Shown here one piece after another: positions 58,298-64,000 of a stretch of 64,000 nt of DNA. Both the position numbers and the translations under genes were made by a program. Origin of the DNA: Halorussus salinus (GTDB lineage: Archaea; Halobacteriota; Halobacteria; Halobacteriales; Haladaptataceae); assembly GCF_004765815.2 (NCBI RefSeq), contig NZ_ML974127.1:970927-1034926 (forward strand), written 5' to 3'. A model generated the notes under the pieces. The model was not told the DNA's origin and searched no databases. It worked only from the letters and a program-made list of their open reading frames with translations. How positions within the stretch are numbered: position 1 is the first letter of the stretch; every line of letters starts with the position of its first letter.

Positions 58298-59059
58298 CTA
58301 CGCCCGGTCGAAGAACGGCGGGCTGGCTGGCACCCGAACCAGTTCGAGCGCGCCGTCTTCGACGACTTCGACGGTCGTGTGGGGAGCGACGCCGCGGACG
58401 CGACGGTCGTCCAACAGGAGCGACACCGCGCCCTCGTCGCGCTCGACGGTCAACTCGACGGGCCGCTCGGCGGACACGACCCAGTGGTCCACGTCGACCG
58501 CGAACGGCGCGACCGGGACGACGCCGACGACGCCGGTCTCCGGTTGGAGTATCGCCCCGCCCGCGCTCCGGCCGTAGCCGTGGCTCCCGGTCGGCGTCGA
58601 GACGACCACGCCGTCGGCGCGGAACCGCGAGACCTCCTCGTCCCGCGACCGGACCGCATATTCGGAGATGCGGGCCGGTTCGGCGGTCACGAGCGTCACG
58701 TCGGCCAACGCCCGCCCGACGCGCTCGTCGCCGACCGACACCGATAGCAAGGTCCGCCGGACGGTCTCGAACTCGTCGGCGACGAGTGCTTCGACCGCTT
58801 CCGCCGCCACGTCGCGCGTGACGCCGCCGTAGCCCGGTCCGGCGTCGATGGGGAGGACCGGGACCGCGACGCCGCCACGGACCAGCGAGAGGAGCGCCGC
58901 CTCGCCGACCGCGACGACCGCCGCGGGGTCGGCCGCGAGGACCTCGCTCGCCGGGCCGCGGACGGTCTCGACCGTCTCGAACACGTCGTCGGCGAGCGCG
59001 CCCTCGCCCACGACGCCGAGCGTGGCGGCTCCGACCTCGTCGTCGTTCGCACTACCCAT
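58298..59059 (-). CDS. NAD kinase-fold protein, catalytic loop altered
   Basis: A 253-residue protein with the PPNK fold. The segment TPTGSHGYGRSAGGAI near residue 150 matches the NAD-binding TPTGSTAY region, and the downstream PVAPFAVDVDHWVV fits the C-terminal beta sandwich. The ATP-binding GGDG motif is missing: the matching strand runs VVAVGEAALLSLV. It may therefore be catalytically inactive, use another donor, or be a regulator. The start is the ATG at 59059 (MGSANDDEVG); an ATG seven codons upstream is possible. Confidence 0.7.
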   Translation of the reverse strand: MGSANDDEVGAATLGVVGEGALADDVFETVETVRGPASEVLAADPAAVVAVGEAALLSLVRGGVAVPVLPIDAGPGYGGVTRDVAAEAVEALVADEFETVRRTLLSVSVGDERVGRALADVTLVTAEPARISEYAVRSRDEEVSRFRADGVVVSTPTGSHGYGRSAGGAILQPETGVVGVVPVAPFAVDVDHWVVSAERPVELTVERDEGAVSLLLDDRRVRGVAPHTTVEVVEDGALELVRVPASPPFFDRA

Positions 59060-59153
59060 TGGCCGCCACTTGGTCGCCATCCGTGAAAAGGATACGGAGT
59101 CTCCGTCGGGGAGTCGGCCGCCGAGGAGCGCGCGTCGCTCGTCGGCGGCAGGG

Positions 59154-60464
59154 CTACTGGTCGTAGGGCCAGTCGCCGATTATCTTCATGCCCTCGGCTT
59201 GGTCCTCGTCCTCTAGCGCCGCGGCGATTGCCTCGGGGTCTTTGCGCGAGACCGCGAACTCGTCGCCAGCGAGGCGGACGACGAGTTCGGTCAGTAGGAC
59301 CGCCTGCTCGCGGAGGTCCCGTACTTCGAGTTTGTCGAGCGTGTCGGCGTAGGTGTGGCCCCACCCGCGGCCCTCGTCGCCGGTCTCGCTCATGACGTGG
59401 TAGCCCGGCACACCCCACTTGACGTAGGGCCAGTGGTCGCTGTGGGGTCCCTGCTCGGGGATGGTCTTCACGGGATGACCGAAGTCCTCGCCTACCCGTT
59501 CGGCCGCGGCGTCGAGCGCGTCGAAGCCGTGGGTGTGGAAGGTGAGCGTCCGGCCGCGGACCACGCCGTCGTTGTTCACGATGGCCTCGATAGAGTCGAG
59601 GTCGCGCTCGTCGGCGTCCACGCTCGACCCCACGAGGCCGACCTCCTCGGACCCGTAAGCGATGAATCGCACCTTCGTGTCGAGTTCCTCCTCGCGCGCG
59701 GCCAGCGCCTTCGCCATCTCCACGACCATCGCGGTGCCAGCGCCGTTGTCCATCGCGCCCTCGGCGATGTCGTGGGCGTCCACGTGGCTGGTGACGAGTA
59801 TCTCCTCGTCGGTGTCCGGTCCCAACTCGGCGTGGACGTTCTGGCTCGTCGCGTCGTGGATGTCCGCTTCGACGGCCACTTCGACCTCCTCGCCCTCCCA
59901 GCGCCGCGAGAGTCGGGAGCCGACTTCCTTCGAGACGCCCACTGCCGGGATGTCGCCGATGGGGTCCTCGCCGGTGCCGACGCTCCCGGTCGGCGGGAGA
60001 CACCCCTCGACGTGGTTCCGGAAGACGAACGCGGCCGCGCCGCCCTCGACGGCGTAGTAGTACTTCTCTCGCCGATGGATGAACCGGTCGTAGTAGTCGG
60101 GGACGTTCGAGGAGACCATCACGACCTTCCCCGCCACGTCGGCCTCCTCGAAGTCGCTCGGGAGCCCGTAGCCGAGGTCCACGAGTTCGCCCGCCGCGGT
60201 CGCGTCCGGACTCCGCGGGAGCGCGATGGACGCTTGGGCGGTGTCGCCCGCCCGGACCTCGCTGTCGCCGCGGGTCCAGCCCTGCACGTCGAACTCCTCG
60301 AGTCGCGCGTTTCGCGCTCCCACGTCCGAGAGCGCGTCCCGCGTTCGTTCGGCGGCCGCCCGTTCGCCCTCGCTCCCGGCCATCCGGTCGCCGATGTCCA
60401 CGAGGGTCTCCAAGTGGTTCCATCCGGCGTCGCTGGTGAACGTCTCACCGATCCACTGTGTCAT
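59154..60464 (-). CDS. M28 family zinc aminopeptidase with PA domain insert
   Basis: A 436-residue metallopeptidase. Zinc-site segments are SHVDAHDIAEGAMDNGAG near residue 228, the catalytic Glu in YGSEEVGLVGS near 270, NNDG near 298, and a C-terminal HTYADTLDKLE. A PA-type domain lies between about 105 and 205. No signal peptide is seen, so it is probably cytoplasmic and trims peptides. It ends close to the NAD-kinase-like gene (about 95 bases) and is divergent from the pdhA-like gene. Confidence 0.85.
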   Translation of the reverse strand: MTQWIGETFTSDAGWNHLETLVDIGDRMAGSEGERAAAERTRDALSDVGARNARLEEFDVQGWTRGDSEVRAGDTAQASIALPRSPDATAAGELVDLGYGLPSDFEEADVAGKVVMVSSNVPDYYDRFIHRREKYYYAVEGGAAAFVFRNHVEGCLPPTGSVGTGEDPIGDIPAVGVSKEVGSRLSRRWEGEEVEVAVEADIHDATSQNVHAELGPDTDEEILVTSHVDAHDIAEGAMDNGAGTAMVVEMAKALAAREEELDTKVRFIAYGSEEVGLVGSSVDADERDLDSIEAIVNNDGVVRGRTLTFHTHGFDALDAAAERVGEDFGHPVKTIPEQGPHSDHWPYVKWGVPGYHVMSETGDEGRGWGHTYADTLDKLEVRDLREQAVLLTELVVRLAGDEFAVSRKDPEAIAAALEDEDQAEGMKIIGDWPYDQ

Positions 60465-60620
60465 GTTCTCTCATGAATCTCAACCGAGCGTAAGTTTTTC
60501 GAATCGAAAACTCCGACGATTCTTCATTTCGCGGGCGGTTTCCGACGAGACTCACGAAACGATCGTAGTCTTGTTTATAAGCCCGTCGGCCGATTTTAGA
60601 CATTTTGGCCGCCCAACAAT

Positions 60621-60630
60621 ACTTTATAAC
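60621..60630 (+). promoter_or_regulatory. TATA-like box of pdhA
   Basis: ACTTTATAAC, about 47 bases before the preferred ATG. The leader would include GGTGAT at 60660-60665 as ribosome-binding site, seven bases before that ATG. Confidence 0.5.
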
Positions 60631-60672
60631 GCTGGACGCTCACTTTCCCATAGATAGTCGGTGATGAATGAT

Positions 60673-61743
60673 ATGGCAATACAGGCTCCCGACGTGACCC
60701 GCGTCGTCGCTCCGGACGGTACCATCGACGAACGGACCGACCCCGACCTCTCGGAGTCGGCGGTCATCGACCTCTACCGGCTACAGGTACTCGCACGCAC
60801 GTTCGATCAAAAGGCCGTCAAACTCCACCGGCAGGGGCGTATCGGAACGTACGCGCCCCTTCAGGGCCAAGAGGCCGCACAGGTCGGCGCGGCGTACGCG
60901 CTCGCCGAGAACGACTACTGCTTCCCGACGTACCGGGACCACGCGATGTACCTCACTCGCGGCCTCGACCTCGAAGACGTGCTGGTCTACCTGCTGGGCG
61001 AGGGCAACTACGTGGACCGCGAGGAGTCCGACGGTCTCCGGACGTTCCCGCCGACCATCCCCATCGCCACCCAGCTTCCCCACGCAGTCGGAACGGGCAT
61101 GGCGGCCGACTACCGAGGAGACGACTGCGCGACGCTGGTGAGCTTCGGCGACGGCGCGACCTCGGAGGGCGACTTCCACGAGGGGATGAACTTCGCGGGC
61201 GTCTTCGACGCACCGACGGTGTTCTTCTGTCAAAACAACCAGTGGGCCATTTCGGTGCCCCGCGAGCGCCAGACCGCCTCCGCGACCATCGCCCAGAAGG
61301 CCGACGCCTACGGGTTCGACGGCGTTCGCGTGGACGGCAACGACGTGCTGGCGGTGTACGCCGCCGTCGAGGAGGCCCTCGACGCCGCGAAGTCCGGCGA
61401 GGGACCGCGACTCATCGAGGCGGTCACGTACCGACAGGGTGCCCACACCACCACCGACGACCCCTCGAAGTACCGCGACGACGACGAGGTCGAGGAGTGG
61501 CGACGGAAGGACCCGGTCGAGCGAACCCGCGAGTACCTCGAAGACGCCCACGGCTGGTCGGACACCGACGAGGAGCAACTCCGAGACTGGGCCGACCAGC
61601 GCGTCGTGGAGGCGGTCGCCAACGTCGAAGACCGGACCGGACTCGACGTGGACGCCATCTTCGAACACGTCTACGCCGAGACGCCGGGGAAACTCCGGCG
61701 GCAGAGAGAGCGCGTCGTAGACGACCCGGAAGTCGAGCGATAG
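60673..61743 (+). CDS. pdhA: Pyruvate dehydrogenase-type E1 alpha subunit
   Basis: A 356-residue thiamine-diphosphate-dependent subunit of a 2-oxoacid dehydrogenase. The TPP motif runs from GDGATSEGDFHEG to FFCQNN (near residues 160-190), and the phosphorylation-loop-like segment YRQGAHTTTDDPSKYR is kept. I prefer the ATG at 60673 (MAIQAPDV) for its ribosome-binding site; GTG 60661 and ATG 60664 are alternatives. No E1 beta, E2 or E3 gene follows; the next gene is an oxidase subunit. It may pair with a beta subunit elsewhere. Its last codons lie within a 42-base tandem repeat. Confidence 0.86.
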   Translation: MAIQAPDVTRVVAPDGTIDERTDPDLSESAVIDLYRLQVLARTFDQKAVKLHRQGRIGTYAPLQGQEAAQVGAAYALAENDYCFPTYRDHAMYLTRGLDLEDVLVYLLGEGNYVDREESDGLRTFPPTIPIATQLPHAVGTGMAADYRGDDCATLVSFGDGATSEGDFHEGMNFAGVFDAPTVFFCQNNQWAISVPRERQTASATIAQKADAYGFDGVRVDGNDVLAVYAAVEEALDAAKSGEGPRLIEAVTYRQGAHTTTDDPSKYRDDDEVEEWRRKDPVERTREYLEDAHGWSDTDEEQLRDWADQRVVEAVANVEDRTGLDVDAIFEHVYAETPGKLRRQRERVVDDPEVER

Positions 61744-61838
61744 TCCGGAAGTCGGGCGATAGCGCGACGACGGAGGAACTGATAGTCCGGAAGTCGAGCG
61801 ATAGCGCGACGACGGAGGAACCGATAGTCCGGAAGTCG
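61726..61838 (+). repeat. 42-bp tandem repeat spanning the pdhA stop codon
   Basis: The unit TCCGGAAGTCGGGCGATAGC plus 22 further bases occupies 61744-61785 and 61786-61827 (two mismatches), with partial copies before (61726-61743, the coding end of pdhA) and after (61828-61838). Period 42 is a multiple of three. The repeat carries a copy of the pdhA C-terminal codons into the 3' region. Confidence 0.85.
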
Positions 61839-61866
61839 CCTCGAATCGCGGACGCGTTCAGGTGCC

Positions 61867-61875
61867 TTTTTACTA
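61867..61875 (+). promoter_or_regulatory. TATA-like box of cytochrome oxidase subunit III
   Basis: CTTTTTACTATTC region centred 26 bases before the ATG at 61897, fitting a leaderless transcript. Confidence 0.5.
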
Positions 61876-61896
61876 TTCGACCCGCAACGCTACTGT

Positions 61897-62748
61897 ATGA
61901 CAGTAGCGGACGATTCAGGAGAGGAGCACGGCCATCACCTCCCGGCCGTCGAAGACTGGCCTCAGGGCTTCGGAGAGGCGAGTTGGTGGCCCTTCATCAC
62001 CGCGCTCGGTAGCGCGGGTATCTACGTCGGTGCCGCCCTGTTCCTGCTGGCACAAGGACAACAACCGATAATCGACCCGCTGTTCGGGCCGGTCGTGTTC
62101 GTCGGGTCGGTCGGCCTCTTCCTCGCGGGCCTGTACGGCTGGGTCTACCACGCCTTCGTCAAGGCGTTCTGGTCGAGCGACGGCCACGGTAGTAGCGGAC
62201 TCAGATGGGGAATGGTGCTGTTCCTCGGGTCCGAGATAGCGACGTTCGGTGCCGGGTTCGTCTACTACTTCTTCATCCGCGTCGGCACGTGGGGCACCGA
62301 GGAGTTCCCGGAACTCCTCGGGTCGCTGGTACTCATCAACACCGCCCTGCTGGTGCTGTCGAGTTTCACGCTCCACTGGGGCCACGTCGAACTCCGGAAG
62401 GGCAACCGCCAGAACTTCCTCGTCGGACTGGCCGCGACGCTCCTGCTGGGCATCGTCTTCATCGGCGGGCAGGTCTACGAGTACTACGAGTTCATCCAGC
62501 ACGAGGGCTTCAACCTCGGGTCGGGCATCTTCGGGAGCGCGTTCTACGCGCTGACCGGTCTGCACGGTCTCCACGTCTCGATGGGCGCGGTCCTCATCGC
62601 CATCGTGTTCGTCCGCGCGCTCTACGGGCAGTACACCGCCGAGCGCCACACGTCGGTCACGACGGTCTCGATGTACTGGCACTTCGTGGACGCGGTCTGG
62701 ATTTTCCTCGTCGTCGTGCTGTACGTCGGTGCGGAAGTGTCGCTCTAA
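61897..62748 (+). CDS. coxC: Haem-copper oxidase subunit III
   Basis: A 283-residue membrane protein with seven helices. Subunit III hallmarks are FLGSEIATFGAGFVYYFFIR near residue 110, TALLVLSSFTLHWGHVELRK near 148, the acidic LTGLHGLHVSMGA, and the final VSMYWHFVDAVWIFLF-like helix (YWHFVDAVWIFLVVVLY). It stabilises the proton-pumping oxidase. Subunits I and II are not in this window. It stands alone between pdhA and the convergent prolyl oligopeptidase. Confidence 0.92.
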   Translation: MTVADDSGEEHGHHLPAVEDWPQGFGEASWWPFITALGSAGIYVGAALFLLAQGQQPIIDPLFGPVVFVGSVGLFLAGLYGWVYHAFVKAFWSSDGHGSSGLRWGMVLFLGSEIATFGAGFVYYFFIRVGTWGTEEFPELLGSLVLINTALLVLSSFTLHWGHVELRKGNRQNFLVGLAATLLLGIVFIGGQVYEYYEFIQHEGFNLGSGIFGSAFYALTGLHGLHVSMGAVLIAIVFVRALYGQYTAERHTSVTTVSMYWHFVDAVWIFLVVVLYVGAEVSL

Positions 62749-62790
62749 GCCGTCGCGCGACGACGCGCGGTTTTAGTTTTCAGTCGCTAT

Positions 62791-64000
62791 TTACGGGTCG
62801 ATTCCCAGTGTCTCGTAGAGGAACGTCCACCGGTCGGTCTGCTCGGCGATGACGGCTTCGACCGACGGGCCGCTGCCGTGGCCAGCGCCGCTCGCCGTCC
62901 GCAGGAGGAAGGGTCCGCCCTCGCCCACCGCCTGCATCCGAGCGGCCGTCTTCCGGGCGTGACTCGGGTGGACGCGCGTGTCCTCGTCACCGGTCGTGAA
63001 CAACACCGGCGGGTACTCGACGCCCTCCTCGACGTTGTGGTACAGCGAGTATGCCCGCAACGTCTCGAAGTCCGACTCATCCGCCGGGTCGCCGTACTCG
63101 GCGGTCCACGCCGCGCCCATGCCGAGCCGGTGGAACCGGAGCATGTCGAGCAGGGGGACGGAACAGACTGCCGCGCCCCAGAGGTCCGGCCGCTGAGTCA
63201 CGACCGCGCCGACCGAGAGGCCGCCGTTCGACCGCCCCGTGACCGCCAGTCTGTCGGCGTTCGTGTATCCGGCCGAACAGAGGTACTCTCCGGCCGCCAC
63301 GAAGTCGTCGAAGGTGTGCTGTTTGCTCACGCCCATGCCGTCCTCGTGCCACTCCTCGCCGTACTCGTGGCCGCCGCGCGCGCAGACCTGCGCGTACACG
63401 CCCCCGTCCGCGAGGAGGCCCGCCCGAAACCGGTCGAAGTTCGGCGGCCTGCTCGACCGAAAGCCGCCGTAGCCGTGGAGGACGGTCGGGTTGTCGCCGT
63501 CGCGCTCGATGCCCTCGCGGTGACAGACGAACAGCGGGACCTCGACGCCGCCCGTCGATTCCACGACCGCCTGCCGGACGACCAACTCGTCCAGTGCAGA
63601 CTCCTCATCTCCTTCTACCTCGACGCGCGTCAGTTCCTGTCGGTCGCCAGACCGGAGGTCGGCCCGGACCAACGTCGGCGGTCTGTCGAACCCCTCGACC
63701 AGATAGAAGGCCGTCTCGGTCTCGGGGTCGGTCCGAAGCTTCGACACCGACGAGTTGTCGGGCACCGACAAATCCCGGAGGAGGTCGCCGTCGCGGTCGT
63801 ACACCGCGAGTCGGGCGCGGGCGTCCTCTGCGTACCGAGCGACGAGGAGGTCCGGCGTCGCGGCGACCGACTGGAGGACCGCCTCGCGCTCGGGCAGGAC
63901 CGTCTCGCAGTCCGACAGCGAGAGGTCGCCAGCGCGGAACGCCGACAGCGAACACGCCAACAGGCGCTTGCGCGGAGCCTCGTGGTCGGTCTGAAGGAAG
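62791..64000 (-). CDS. Prolyl oligopeptidase family (S9), C-terminal part
   Basis: The C-terminal 403 residues of a serine peptidase; the 5' end lies beyond the window. The visible part begins with FLQTDHEAPRKRLLA, which matches the propeller of prolyl oligopeptidases, so the TTG at 63960 is internal and not a start. The alpha/beta hydrolase domain has the nucleophile in TGRSNGGLSVGAV, the acid in TGDEDTRVHPSH and the histidine in SGAGHGSG, the complete Ser-Asp-His triad. It cuts short peptides after proline. It converges with coxC; the 42 bases between include AT-rich TTTTAGTTTTC. Confidence 0.9.
   Translation of the reverse strand, partial: FLQTDHEAPRKRLLACSLSAFRAGDLSLSDCETVLPEREAVLQSVAATPDLLVARYAEDARARLAVYDRDGDLLRDLSVPDNSSVSKLRTDPETETAFYLVEGFDRPPTLVRADLRSGDRQELTRVEVEGDEESALDELVVRQAVVESTGGVEVPLFVCHREGIERDGDNPTVLHGYGGFRSSRPPNFDRFRAGLLADGGVYAQVCARGGHEYGEEWHEDGMGVSKQHTFDDFVAAGEYLCSAGYTNADRLAVTGRSNGGLSVGAVVTQRPDLWGAAVCSVPLLDMLRFHRLGMGAAWTAEYGDPADESDFETLRAYSLYHNVEEGVEYPPVLFTTGDEDTRVHPSHARKTAARMQAVGEGGPFLLRTASGAGHGSGPSVEAVIAEQTDRWTFLYETLGIDP

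Noticed and set aside
1-64000. tRNA, rRNA and insertion sequences
   Set aside because: No T-loop/acceptor patterns, rRNA-like conserved blocks or transposase genes with inverted ends were recognised on either strand; a tRNA or covariance-model search would be needed to exclude small RNA genes.

Overview
The window is a stretch of haloarchaeal (class Halobacteria) chromosome. Signs of this are the high G+C, strong G/C preference at third codon positions, very acidic proteins, Tat-type lipoprotein and halocyanin signals, Bat-type HTH regulators, leaderless genes with a TATA-like box about 26-30 bases upstream, and many 4-base start/stop overlaps. No rRNA, tRNA, CRISPR array or insertion sequence was seen. 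Several intergenic repeat families are present.

Layout. 1-8.5 kb: end of an MFS transporter, a small zinc-ribbon gene, a Usp protein, and a Liv-type ABC uptake system in two units (livJ-livG and livF-livH-livM) with a thiolase-fold synthase attached. 8.6-15.8 kb: SDR dehydrogenase, Bat-like regulator, aldo/keto reductase, small membrane proteins, PAPS-reductase-family protein, monothiol glutaredoxin. 15.8-24.1 kb: sugar catabolism, with gdh-gfcR overlapping by four bases, then a KDG/KDPG aldolase-like gene and gluconate dehydratase, interrupted by an AIR-synthase-like gene, a RelE-type toxin-antitoxin pair and a HAD phosphatase. 24.2-29.3 kb: a lower-GC KAP P-loop NTPase, an MFS transporter and a DUF3179 lipoprotein with a Cys-Cys membrane partner.

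29.5-40.6 kb is the most striking part. A group I truncated haemoglobin lies beside a chemotaxis locus: cheY-cheA-cheC, two tandem stand-alone H-NOX haem sensors, a chemoreceptor with almost no extracytoplasmic part, then cheW-cheC-cheD joined by 4-base overlaps. The H-NOX proteins keep the proximal His103 and the Y-x-S-x-R haem motif but lack the distal Tyr linked to O2 binding. I infer a nitric-oxide-responsive taxis module, with the receptor getting its input from soluble haem sensors and the haemoglobin consuming NO.

40.8-52.2 kb: class V aminotransferase, a large PAS/GAF/Bat regulator, NDH-2-like oxidoreductase, phosphomevalonate decarboxylase (lipid synthesis), endonuclease III, a hexapeptide acyltransferase, and a pseudo-receiver/GAF protein overlapping a RecA-fold protein with a degenerate P-loop. 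52.3-58.3 kb: a respiratory cytochrome bc operon with membrane-anchored halocyanin, Rieske protein, split cytochrome b (b6f-like histidine spacing) and small haloarchaeal membrane proteins; no cytochrome c1 is seen. 58.3-64 kb: NAD-kinase-fold protein, M28 peptidase, orphan pyruvate dehydrogenase E1 alpha, cytochrome oxidase subunit III and a prolyl oligopeptidase running off the end.
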